Origin: an uncultured Acidimicrobiales bacterium
GTDB taxonomy: Bacteria > Actinomycetota > Acidimicrobiia > Acidimicrobiales > Iamiaceae
Reading direction: 5' to 3'
Length of the DNA stretch: 7,708 nt
Assembly (NCBI GenBank): GCA_937926025.1
Contig: CALANQ010000253.1
Span: forward strand, 1-7,708
The translations under genes and the position numbers were made by a program. Positions within the stretch are counted from its first letter, which is position 1. The number at the start of each line of letters is the position of its first letter. The notes below the pieces were generated by a model, which saw only the letters and a list, made by a program, of their open reading frames with translations, did not search any database and was not told the DNA's origin. Below are positions 1 to 6,321 of the stretch, piece after piece.

Positions 1-53
1 GCACCGGTCGGCGGAAACCAGTGCGTGGCCCGAGCAACAGGGGGGGCCCAGTC

Positions 54-78
54 CGCCACCTTGGAAGGAGAGGTGGCG
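54..78 (-). terminator. Candidate hairpin downstream of the DUF11 gene
   Basis: A perfect 8-base-pair stem (CGCCACCT at 54-61 pairing with AGGTGGCG at 71-78) encloses a 9-base loop, 67 bases past the stop codon of the DUF11 surface protein gene. It has no T-tract on either side, so it is not a canonical Rho-independent terminator. U-less hairpins are proposed as terminators in actinobacteria. A CCCGGCCGGG palindrome at 91-100 lies between it and the stop. The rest of 1-144 shows no gene I can support. Confidence 0.35.
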
Positions 79-144
79 TTGTCCGGGACCCCCGGCCGGG
101 CCGGTCAGCGACGGAAGCATGACCAGCCCAGCGACCAAGGCGAG

Positions 145-2853
145 CTACGACACAGCGTCGAAGCCCTGCGGGTGGGACGTCTCCTTCGCCAGAGCGAGAC
201 CGGCCCGGCGCCGCCAGCCCATCAGCAGCGCACCGCCACCGACGAGCACCGCACCCAGAGCGGTGAGGCCCAGGACCGAGGCACCCGTGCGGGGCAGGGT
301 GGTGTTGGTGAACGGGATCGGCACCCCAGGCGTCGCCGGAGCCTTGTACGGGGTGTCCTCGGGGTCCTCGTTGCAGAGGCCCTCGGGGCAGTCCGGGTTC
401 GGGTTGTCACCGTCGATCGACGCCACGTTGCGGATCTGCTCGCCCTCGGCGGGGAGCTTCACCACCTCGACGACGATCGTGCCCTTGAGCGTCTCGCCGG
501 CCTTGATGGCACCGATCTTGCAGGTGACGGTCTGGCCGTCAGCGGTGCAGTTCTTGGCGGGCGGAACGAAGCGGAGCTCGGCGGGCAGCACGTCGGTGAG
601 CACCGCGTTGGGCTCGTCGTCGGGGCCCTTGTTGGTGACGGTGAACGTGTAGGTGAACTTCTCGCCCACCTTGCGGATCACGTGTCCGCCGTCGTCCTTC
701 ACGATGCCGAGGTCAGAGGTGGGACCGGGGGTCTCCTCGTCGTCGGTGTCGCACAGGGCGTCGGGGTGGGCGTCGTCGCAGTCGGGCTGCTCTTCGTTGC
801 CGGTCACGGTGGCGACGTTCGGGATCGTGTTCCCGGCGCCGGGCAGGGTGACGACCTCGACGTCGAAACTGACCGTCTTGGTCTCGTCGACGGCGAGGTT
901 GCCGATCGTGCACGTCACCGCCTGGCCCGCTGCGGTGCAGCCGGCCGTCGAGGACGCGAACTTGATCATCGGGTCCAAGTCGTCGGTGATCACGACACCA
1001 GTGGCCGGATCGGGACCGGCGTTCGTCGCCTCGAGCGTGTACGTGAACACGTCGCCCACCTTGCGCACCACCGCGTCGGCATCGGTCTTGGTGACGCCGA
1101 GGTCCGCGACGGGCGGCAGTGCCGCGGTGGTCACCGGGGCGTCGTCGTCGTCGGTGGTCGTGATCGGCCCGTAGGGGTCCTCGAGGGTGCGGCCCTCACC
1201 GAAGGCAGTGGCCTGGTTCACCACGGTCTGACCGGCTGCCGGGGCCGTGGTGCGGAACGTGATGGTGACGGTGTCGGAGCCGTCAGCAGCAGGGGCGATG
1301 CCCATGACGCCGCCGTCGGTGCCGTCGGCACCGGCGCCAACCCGGAACGTCAGCGTCTTCGCCGCTGCATCCCAGTCGACCTGGTCGTCGCCCGCTGCGT
1401 CGGTCTTGGCGCCGAGGATGGCCGAGGGGCCACCGGCCGTGTAGGTGACCGAGCCGGGGACGTAGTCGACCCCCGCGGGGATCGGGTCGGTGACGACGGA
1501 CTTGTTGATCGGGTCGATCCCGGCGTTGTCGACCTTGAGGGTCCACGTCACCTCACCGCCGACCGAAGGGGACGCCGGTGCCGCGGTCTTGTCGATCGCG
1601 ATCTCGGGCTCGTAGATGTCCACGGCGGAGTGGACGACCTGGTTGTAGATCTGCTCGCCGCTGTTGGGCAGCGAGCGGGTCCGGAACGAGAACCCGGAGT
1701 CGGTGTTGCTGATCGTCGTGTCGTCCTCGACCAAGGCGATGTCCTGGTTCATGTTCAACACGACGTTCGGGGTGGCCTGCGCGTCGGTGCGGCGGGAGCC
1801 GAAGTAGTTCGTGGTCGAGTTGAACCAGTCCTGGCCGTCCTGGGCGGCGAAGGGACGATCCGCGGTGCCGAACACGTTCCAGCCACCGGAGCTGGGCGAG
1901 CTGATCTCGAAGGAGTCGCCGTAGCCGCGGTCGCCATCCGCGTTGACGACGCCGATGCGGGCGGTCACGGGACCCGACGGCGGTGGGGTGATGCCGGAGA
2001 CGGTGTTGGTCTGCTCGCCGCCGACGGGGGTGTTCTGCCAGCCGTGCCACACGTTGAGGTTGCGGGCGGGCTCGTTGGCGTTGGCGAACGCGACGGTCAT
2101 GGTCCACGATCCGAAGCAGCCGCCGAACCCGCGGCAGGCGATGATGTCGGCGCCCCAGTAGTCGCCCGCTCCTGCGGCCTTGACCAGGTCGGTGACATCG
2201 GCGTAGCCGGCGTAGGTCTTGGTGCCGGTCGGGATCTCCCAGGTGTCATCGGCACCGATCGACTGGTAGGCGCCTCCTGGGGTCTTCAGCTTCATCGTGT
2301 TGCGCTGGGCGTACTCCGCAGCAGACACGGTGTTGCCGAAGCCCTCGATGCCGTAGGCGGCGTTCCAGTGGAGGCCCGCGTACAGCACCGTGGAACCGGC
2401 AGGCATCTCCAAGCGGGCACGGGAGCTGGTGAACGTCGACGCGTCGCCGTCGAAGTCGACGGCGATCATGTCGAAGTCGTTGTTGCGCGGCGGCGGGTTC
2501 GTCTCGTAGTCCGGGCCGGGCCCGGCGATCACCGAGGCCCCGGTGATCGACTCGAGGCACGCCTTCGCGTGGCCGGTCCCCTGACCGGGGGTCCGCCAGT
2601 CGGCGCGGGCCGGGTCGCAGCGGGTGGCCAGGTTCCCGATGGTGGTGATGTCGCCGCGAGCATCGGCCGAGAAGATCGGCTGGCCGAAGTCGTGGTTTCC
2701 GGCTGCGGGCGGGTTCACCCCGGCAGCAACCGGCGAGGAGGTCGCACCGAGCGACGTCGCCAGGGTCAAGGCGAGCATCGCCAACGCCAAGACGCTCCGC
2801 ACGGCCCGTGCTGGTCGACCCCTCCCTTCGCGGGTGTGGATGGGCTTGTTCAT
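145..2853 (-). CDS. LPRTG-anchored DUF11-repeat surface protein
   Basis: Predicted exported, cell-wall-attached structural or adhesive protein of 902 residues. I chose the ATG at 2853 because AAGGAG sits 9 bases upstream; the ATG at 2874 would add seven residues but lacks a clear ribosome binding site. Numbered from 2853: a basic start and hydrophobic segment (about 14-38) form a Sec signal, with probable cleavage after VAA near residue 44. Residues about 60-410 form an N-terminal module of the kind seen ahead of DUF11 repeats, with Asp-rich VDFDGD and VNADGDRGYGD loops. Three DUF11-type Ig-like repeats follow (about 415-575, 583-710, 713-825). The last two share DLGxxK starts, a C-x8-C pair (639/648 and 769/778) and a second Cys pair in an acidic tail. 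The end is a classic sortase signal: LPRTG (853-857, bases 283-297), a hydrophobic span, then RRR. It follows the hydrolase gene by 43 bases, so the two are probably co-transcribed. No sortase gene is visible. The ligand is unknown. Confidence 0.9.
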   Translation of the reverse strand: MNKPIHTREGRGRPARAVRSVLALAMLALTLATSLGATSSPVAAGVNPPAAGNHDFGQPIFSADARGDITTIGNLATRCDPARADWRTPGQGTGHAKACLESITGASVIAGPGPDYETNPPPRNNDFDMIAVDFDGDASTFTSSRARLEMPAGSTVLYAGLHWNAAYGIEGFGNTVSAAEYAQRNTMKLKTPGGAYQSIGADDTWEIPTGTKTYAGYADVTDLVKAAGAGDYWGADIIACRGFGGCFGSWTMTVAFANANEPARNLNVWHGWQNTPVGGEQTNTVSGITPPPSGPVTARIGVVNADGDRGYGDSFEISSPSSGGWNVFGTADRPFAAQDGQDWFNSTTNYFGSRRTDAQATPNVVLNMNQDIALVEDDTTISNTDSGFSFRTRSLPNSGEQIYNQVVHSAVDIYEPEIAIDKTAAPASPSVGGEVTWTLKVDNAGIDPINKSVVTDPIPAGVDYVPGSVTYTAGGPSAILGAKTDAAGDDQVDWDAAAKTLTFRVGAGADGTDGGVMGIAPAADGSDTVTITFRTTAPAAGQTVVNQATAFGEGRTLEDPYGPITTTDDDDAPVTTAALPPVADLGVTKTDADAVVRKVGDVFTYTLEATNAGPDPATGVVITDDLDPMIKFASSTAGCTAAGQAVTCTIGNLAVDETKTVSFDVEVVTLPGAGNTIPNVATVTGNEEQPDCDDAHPDALCDTDDEETPGPTSDLGIVKDDGGHVIRKVGEKFTYTFTVTNKGPDDEPNAVLTDVLPAELRFVPPAKNCTADGQTVTCKIGAIKAGETLKGTIVVEVVKLPAEGEQIRNVASIDGDNPNPDCPEGLCNEDPEDTPYKAPATPGVPIPFTNTTLPRTGASVLGLTALGAVLVGGGALLMGWRRRAGLALAKETSHPQGFDAVS

Positions 2854-2874
2854 CTGGTGGTGCTCCTTGTTCAT
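2844..2874 (-). promoter_or_regulatory. Ribosome binding site deciding the DUF11 gene start
   Basis: On the minus strand an AAGGAG lies inside the first codons of the longer reading frame and 9 bases before the second ATG (2853). The first ATG (2874) has no comparable purine tract upstream. This favours the shorter protein, which also places the signal peptide closer to its N-terminus. Confidence 0.6.
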
Positions 2875-2896
2875 GGTCGGGTACTCGTGGGATCTG

Positions 2897-3765
2897 TCAG
2901 CAGGCCGAGCGCGATGCAGGGGTCTGGGCCGAGGCGAGTGCGGTGATGACCGTCACGACCTGGCGCACGGCGCACGACCCCGGATCGGCGTTGATCGGGT
3001 CGATGTGGTCGGCACCTCGGATCGACAGCACCGGCACCGGCAGGCCGGCCTCAGCGGCGAACCGGGCGAAGTTGGCGGCGACACCGGGCGGGACCATCTC
3101 GTCTTCGGCCCCGACGACCTGAGCGATCGGCGCCTCGACACGGGCGAGCATCTGGGGTGCGGCGGGATCGACGTCCCCCGCCGGGACGACCGGCTTGGTC
3201 GCCCCACGCCAGGTGTTGGTCCCGTTCACGGTGACGACCGGGTGCTTGTAGCGCGTCAGTTGGGCCGCGTGGATCGCAGCGGCACCGCCGTAGGAGTCCC
3301 CGACGATCACCAGCCCCGTCGGGTTCGACCGGAGCGACGGGTACTTCGCCCGGAGCGCATCGACCACGTTCGCTACCTCGCGGCCGGCGGCAACATGCCC
3401 GGCCCTCGCAGCGGGCGCACCGGGGCAGGCCGTCGCAGGCGACGGCTTCCACATCCCGGTGATGGTCGCGATGCACGCGATCACCGGGCGCAGCCCCGCC
3501 GCCGCGTAGGCCCGCGCCTGGGCGTCGACATCCACAGACACCTGACCGCCGCCACCGGGGATGATCAGCACCCTCGGCCCGGCGTTGTGCGCTGCCGAGT
3601 CGACGGAGCCGAAGTAGACCCAGCGGCCGGTCTCGGTGGCCGACGGGGTCTTCCACCACGACAGCCCGTCGTGAACACCCCGACGACTGCCACCGCCACG
3701 GCAGCCCACTGACGTGGCGTTCGCCCTGCTCGCAGAACGTTTCTTGCGCTTCCTTCCATGCCCAT
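2897..3765 (-). CDS. Secreted alpha/beta hydrolase, apparent N-terminal frameshift
   Basis: Alpha/beta-hydrolase fold enzyme, likely an exported esterase, lipase or dienelactone-hydrolase-like protein; the substrate cannot be told. The catalytic domain is clear in the frame ending at 2897: PRVLIIPGGGG (oxyanion region), the nucleophile elbow GDSYGG (Ser codon at 3295-3293), an acid in GAEDEMVPP, and His in GADHIDP. That frame has no good start; its most upstream GTG (3802) lacks a ribosome binding site and gives an implausible Arg/Gly-rich leader. Another frame has an ATG at 3765 with AGGA 7 bases upstream and encodes a basic N-terminus followed by WAAVAVAVVGVFTTG, a signal or membrane segment. 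The two frames join if one base is added near the G-runs at 3678-3681 or 3665-3667, giving about 289 residues. This is either a sequencing or assembly indel or a genuine pseudogene. The fold assignment is firm, the frameshift is likely, and export is inferred. The gene probably shares an operon with the downstream DUF11 gene. Confidence 0.8.
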
Positions 3766-3819
3766 CGGGCCTTCCTCTCGCCGGGTGATCCGTTTCCGTC
3801 ACGAACCACTGGTATCGCT

Positions 3820-3847
3820 GTCTAACACGTTCTAACCCTTTTTAGAC
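3820..3847. repeat. Phased TCTAAC repeats, operator-like
   Basis: TCTAAC occurs at 3821-3826 and 3831-3836, exactly 10 bases apart. GTCTAA (3820-3825) is repeated in inverted form as TTAGAC at 3842-3847. Elements phased on one helical turn beside an inverted copy, in a divergent promoter region, are typical of a transcription factor site. The binder is unknown. Confidence 0.4.
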
Positions 3848-3876
3848 TTGTCTCGCATGATTTACGGCGTTACGGT
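3848..3876 (+). promoter_or_regulatory. Candidate sigma-70-type promoter of parA
   Basis: TTGTCT (3848-3853) and TACGGT (3871-3876) are separated by exactly 17 bases. They match the TTGACA consensus at four of six positions and the TATAAT consensus at three. Initiation would fall near 3883, giving a leader of roughly 45 bases before parA. The -10 element overlaps the TTACGG repeats at 3862-3875, so a protein bound to them could block transcription. Prediction by eye only. Confidence 0.35.
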
Positions 3877-3909
3877 GATCCGCAACGCCGCACCTACGGC
3901 GCACCGCAA
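3862..3909 (+). repeat. Dispersed repeat cluster A, upstream of parA
   Basis: Contains TTACGGCGTTACGG (3862-3875), the reverse complement of CCGTAACGCCGTAA at 5262-5275. It also contains the 15-base core ACGCCGCACCTACGG (3885-3899), followed by CACCGCAA. The parA ribosome binding site follows a few bases later. Three TACGG units fall within 38 bases. Proposed operator or centromere site. Confidence 0.7.
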
Positions 3910-3929
3910 CCCCTCAGGAAGGCCCCCGA

Positions 3930-4541
3930 ATGCACCTCGCGACCGTCAACCGCAAGGGCGGAGTCGGAAAGACAACGACCGCCGTGTACCTCGCCGCTCT
4001 GCTCGGCCAGCAGGGCCGGACGCTCCTCGTCGACGCCGACCCGGACCAGTCCGCGCTCCGCTGGATCACCGCCGCCGACGGCATCGCCGGCGTGGTCCCG
4101 ATCGCGCTGCCGACCACGGCGCTGCACCGCCAGCTCCCCGACCTCGTGGGCGACGACTACGCCCACGTCGTGATCGACACCCCGCCCGGCACCGGCAACG
4201 ACGCCATCGTCCGCTCCGCGCTGCTGGCTGTGGACACCGTGATCGTCCCGACCGGGCCGACCATCGCTGACGTGGACCGGCTCCGGCCGACCGTTGACTT
4301 CATCGCCGCCACTGCCGACATCCACCCGCTCGCCTACGCCGTGCTGCTCACCCGTGTGCGACGAGGCACCACCAGCGCGCGGGAGGCCCGGCCGATCCTC
4401 GCCGCCGACCACCCGGTGCTCGACGCCGAGATTCCACTGCGGGAGGCCATCGCCACGTCCTGGGGCGAGCACCGGCCCGCCTGCACCGACGACTACAGCG
4501 CCGTCCTCGCAGAACTGCTCCACACCGGGGTGCCGTCATGA
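3930..4541 (+). CDS. parA: Small ParA-family partition ATPase
   Basis: A deviant Walker-type ATPase that in this family drives segregation of plasmids or other cargo by ATP-dependent, nonspecific DNA binding. The deviant Walker A is KGGVGKTT (residues 9-16, with signature Lys9 and Lys14). LLVDADPDQ (32-40) is the switch I region, and VVIDTPPG (80-87, Asp83) is Walker B. At 203 residues it has no N-terminal helix-turn-helix, as in the short type Ib (ParF-like) ParA proteins, which pair with small ribbon-helix-helix centromere binders. LTRVRRGTTSARE (140-152) resembles the equivalent segment of ParF-like proteins. The ATG at 3930 follows AGGAAGG (3916-3922) by 7 bases. The stop overlaps the next gene by ATGA. 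The likely partner is the ribbon-helix-helix protein at 5774, which unusually is not adjacent. Repeats overlap the candidate promoter, suggesting autoregulation. Family is certain; the plasmid-partition role is inferred. Confidence 0.92.
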   Translation: MHLATVNRKGGVGKTTTAVYLAALLGQQGRTLLVDADPDQSALRWITAADGIAGVVPIALPTTALHRQLPDLVGDDYAHVVIDTPPGTGNDAIVRSALLAVDTVIVPTGPTIADVDRLRPTVDFIAATADIHPLAYAVLLTRVRRGTTSAREARPILAADHPVLDAEIPLREAIATSWGEHRPACTDDYSAVLAELLHTGVPS

Positions 4542-5230
4542 TCGAGAAGACCAACCACGGCACCGGAACCGAGCCCTGCCTCCGAGCCCGCTGCCCCGGA
4601 ATCGAGCCGGGGACCACGCACCGGTGCGACCCGACTGCCGAGGTCTGCACCGTCATCCAGCTCGCTGACCCCGACGACGACACCGGGACCGAGCCGGCCC
4701 GGCCGCCGCTGCGGCTCCCGCTCGACACCCAGACCACCGGGCGCCGCCAGCTCCCGGAGCCGGACCAGCCGATCCTGCTTGCAGCCCAGCAGGAGCTGGA
4801 GCGCCGCCACCGCGAGGCAGACGCCGCAGGGGACTGGCGCACCCGCTGGCTCCTGTCCGAACTCATCGACGTTGCGGACTACACGCGCCGGGTAGCGCTG
4901 CCGACAGCGACATCGCACTACCGCGCCGAGAAGTCCGGTGCCCTCGCCGCCGCCGTCGAACGGGTTCAGAAGGTCGCGTTCGTCGGCCTCGCAGGCTGGC
5001 CCGAGCCCGACGACGACGACGTCGCCATGCACCCCACCGAGCAGGCCATCAACGACGCGTTCGAGATCCTCGAGGCCGTCCGCCGCTCGATCCGAACCGG
5101 CGCTTGGGTGACGGCCTCAGGTGGCCAGCTCTACCGATCAGACGCAGACGCCATGACGAGGGCAGCAGCGACCTTCACCAAGTGGGCGAACCAGATGGCC
5201 ACGAACGCTGTCCCCGACCCCGTCGACTGA
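4538..5230 (+). CDS. Hypothetical protein with four-Cys N-terminus
   Basis: I do not recognise this 230-residue protein. It starts in an ATGA overlap with parA, so it is probably translationally coupled and functionally linked to it. The N-terminal 40 residues hold four cysteines (14, 19, 30, 37) spaced C-x4-C-x10-C-x6-C, with His28 nearby. This could be a small zinc-binding knuckle, although it fits no standard spacing I know. An acidic Pro-rich linker follows (about 43-75). The remainder (about 76-222) looks mostly helical, including a charged stretch (QQELERRHREADAAGDW) that may form a coiled coil and an acidic DDDD loop near residue 155. There is no signal peptide or membrane segment. Position suggests an accessory factor for ParA, perhaps an adaptor or DNA-binding partner; that is inference only. 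Confidence 0.75.
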   Translation: MIEKTNHGTGTEPCLRARCPGIEPGTTHRCDPTAEVCTVIQLADPDDDTGTEPARPPLRLPLDTQTTGRRQLPEPDQPILLAAQQELERRHREADAAGDWRTRWLLSELIDVADYTRRVALPTATSHYRAEKSGALAAAVERVQKVAFVGLAGWPEPDDDDVAMHPTEQAINDAFEILEAVRRSIRTGAWVTASGGQLYRSDADAMTRAAATFTKWANQMATNAVPDPVD

Positions 5231-5243
5231 CCCACTCCACACC

Positions 5244-5283
5244 GCCGTAGCCCCGGAATGCCCGTAACGCCGTAACCCCGCAA
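5244..5283 (+). repeat. Dispersed repeat cluster B, upstream of the four-gene chain
   Basis: The 67-base gap 5231-5297 holds CCGTAG (5245-5250) and the tandem element CCGTAACGCCGTAA (5262-5275). The tail CCCCGCAA follows, then the ribosome binding site AGGAGA of the next gene. The tandem element is the exact reverse complement of 3862-3875. The 15-base core of clusters A, C and D is only partly kept here (ACGCCG, then diverged). Confidence 0.6.
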
Positions 5284-5297
5284 CAGGAGAAGACCCG

Positions 5298-5777
5298 ATG
5301 GCAACACCTGACACCTCCCCGATCGAGGTCACCCTCCTCGACTACGCGCACGACGACATGACCCGCGTCGCCGGGCTCGCCGCCCTCACCGGCGACCTCC
5401 CCGCCCGACGCATGTTCGGCCAGATGGCCGACGTCCTCGACTGCCTCCGCCGCCTCGACATCCCGACCGGCTCCAACCGGCACCGGGCACAGATGGCCAC
5501 CGAACTCGTCCAAGCCGCGATCGCCCTCCACGCCACCACTCTCCAGATGCACGCCGGATGGCTCGACCCAGAAGCCAACACCAACGCCGCCGACATCGAC
5601 GGCCTCGCCGGACTCCACCAGCTCATCGCAGACGTCATCAGCGAACAGCAGTGGCGCTACGCCGAGCATCGGCCCGTCCCCCACATCGCCGCCGCCGAAA
5701 CCGCCACCGCCGCCAAGCGGCTCACCTGGCTCGCCACCCACCTCGACTCCATCGCCACCGACAGGACCGAACCATGA
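5298..5777 (+). CDS. Hypothetical helical protein, first in four-gene chain
   Basis: This 159-residue protein is not recognised. The ATG at 5298 follows AGGAGA by 7 bases, a strong ribosome binding site. The sequence is predicted to be almost all helical, with heptad-like Ala/Leu patterns (about 20-60 and 65-95) and a short Asp/Asn-rich turn (DPEANTNAADID) before two more helices. It has no signal peptide, no membrane span and a single Cys (near residue 51), so it is probably a soluble cytoplasmic protein. Its stop overlaps the start of the ribbon-helix-helix gene (ATGA), so the two products are likely made in step. A role linked to partition or to the element's maintenance is suggested only by location. 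Confidence 0.75.
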   Translation: MATPDTSPIEVTLLDYAHDDMTRVAGLAALTGDLPARRMFGQMADVLDCLRRLDIPTGSNRHRAQMATELVQAAIALHATTLQMHAGWLDPEANTNAADIDGLAGLHQLIADVISEQQWRYAEHRPVPHIAAAETATAAKRLTWLATHLDSIATDRTEP

Positions 5778-6070
5778 CCGCACCACGCCCACCGCGCTCC
5801 ACCGCCGACAAGCTCGCCGCAGCAGCGACCACCCCCGCCACCACCCCACCGACGGCGGTACGGCACGCCGCACCTACGGCACCCCGCAATGGGGACGGGA
5901 CCATCAAGTTCACCGTCCACCTCGACCCCGACCGGCACCGCGCGCTCAAGCTCCTCGCCCTCGACGCCTCCGTCCCGGCCTCCACCATCATCCGGGCACT
6001 CATCGACCTCACCGTCGACAGCCCCGAGATCCGCGCACAAGTCCACATCAACGCCAGCGCCGACCGATGA
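5774..6070 (+). CDS. Ribbon-helix-helix DNA-binding protein, ParG/CopG-like
   Basis: A 98-residue protein with a disordered basic tail (1-40, rich in Ala, Pro, Thr and Arg) and a C-terminal ribbon-helix-helix fold. The strand is TIKFTVHLD (43-51), helix A is about 52-66 (PDRHRALKLLALDAS) and helix B about 67-84 (VPASTIIRALIDLTVDSP). Such proteins dimerise and insert the paired strands into the DNA major groove. A flexible tail plus this fold is the architecture of the type Ib centromere-binding proteins that partner small ParAs, where the tail contacts and stimulates the ATPase. I chose the ATG at 5774 because it forms an ATGA overlap with the preceding gene and has AGGA 7 bases upstream. A copy of the dispersed repeat encodes residues 30-39, between tail and fold. 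It probably binds the dispersed repeats and represses its own operon (inference). A plain CopG-like repressor is the alternative. Confidence 0.82.
   Translation: MTAPRPPRSTADKLAAAATTPATTPPTAVRHAAPTAPRNGDGTIKFTVHLDPDRHRALKLLALDASVPASTIIRALIDLTVDSPEIRAQVHINASADR
5859..5888 (+). repeat. Dispersed repeat cluster C, inside the RHH gene
   Basis: Contains TACGG (5859-5863), then the exact 15-base core at 5865-5879 followed by CACCCCGCAA. It is identical to cluster A over ACGCCGCACCTACGGC. It is translated in frame as part of the linker RHAAPTAPRN. Unlike clusters A, B and D, no start codon with a ribosome binding site follows it. Confidence 0.75.
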
Positions 6071-6321
6071 CCCGCACACGGCTCGACCAGTGGCGCTCCG
6101 GCCGCAACTACCTCCGCCCCGGCGACACCGCCCGCGTCCTGCCCACTCAACCAGGACGGCGCGACGGCTACCAGACCCGCATCCACGCCATCTACGAGAC
6201 CCCGACCGGCATCGAGATCGAGGTCGTCCACCCCCGCAACGGCGCCATCCGCATCTACCACCCCGACCGAATCGCGCGCCGAGCACAGACCCGCAACCGC
6301 AGGCCCAAGGACACCGAATGA
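6067..6321 (+). CDS. Small SH3-like beta-barrel protein
   Basis: An 84-residue protein, basic at both ends. The core (about 16-72) reads as short beta strands: RPGDTARVLPT, then GRRDGYQTRIHAIYET, GIEIEVVHP, and AIRIYHPDRIARR. A GDxARV strand, a GRRDG turn and a closing RxYxPDRI strand resemble the SH3-like or KOW-like barrels of small actinobacterial accessory proteins, which bind nucleic acid or protein partners. This is pattern recognition without a search, so the fold is tentative. Both ends overlap neighbours by ATGA (6067-6070 and 6318-6321), and no strong ribosome binding site precedes the start, so translation probably depends on the upstream ribbon-helix-helix gene. No catalytic motif is seen. 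Confidence 0.72.
   Translation: MTRTRLDQWRSGRNYLRPGDTARVLPTQPGRRDGYQTRIHAIYETPTGIEIEVVHPRNGAIRIYHPDRIARRAQTRNRRPKDTE

Larger units (their letters stand above)
3766..3929. promoter_or_regulatory. Divergent intergenic control region
   Basis: This is the only divergent intergenic region in the window, lying between the hydrolase (minus) and parA (plus). Its centre (about 3800-3865) is the most AT-rich stretch seen. It holds phased TCTAAC elements, a candidate parA promoter and the first cluster of the dispersed repeat, each listed separately. The minus-strand promoter must also lie here, but I could not pick one with confidence. Confidence 0.6.

Noticed and set aside
1..120. Minus-strand frame open from an ATG at 120 to the left edge, possible next gene such as a sortase
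   Set aside because: About 40 codons with no ribosome binding site, low-complexity Gly/Pro/Cys composition and no sortase motif; it also crosses the candidate hairpin.
25..2946. Open frame of 973 codons on the plus strand opposite the DUF11 gene
   Set aside because: It is rich in Arg, Gly, Val and Asp with no recognisable fold, and exists because high third-position GC on the real minus-strand gene removes stops from the antisense frame. The minus-strand protein has a signal peptide, repeats and a sorting signal.
2624..3712. Open frame of 362 codons on the plus strand opposite the hydrolase
   Set aside because: Arg/Gly-rich low-complexity translation, antisense to a clear alpha/beta hydrolase with a complete catalytic triad.
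3766..3802. GTG at 3802 as the start of the hydrolase
   Set aside because: No ribosome binding site precedes it and the leader it would add is Arg/Gly-rich and unlike a signal peptide; the ATG at 3765 in another frame is far better supported.
3894..4523. Open frame of 209 codons on the minus strand opposite parA
   Set aside because: Shadow of parA; it has no family motif, and parA has Walker motifs and a good ribosome binding site.
5889..6317. Plus-strand frame starting at 5889 ahead of the small membrane protein
   Set aside because: It overlaps the RHH and SH3-like genes in another frame and gives a Ser/Thr/Pro/Arg-rich translation; the ATG at 6318 has its own AAGGA and fits the ATGA pattern.
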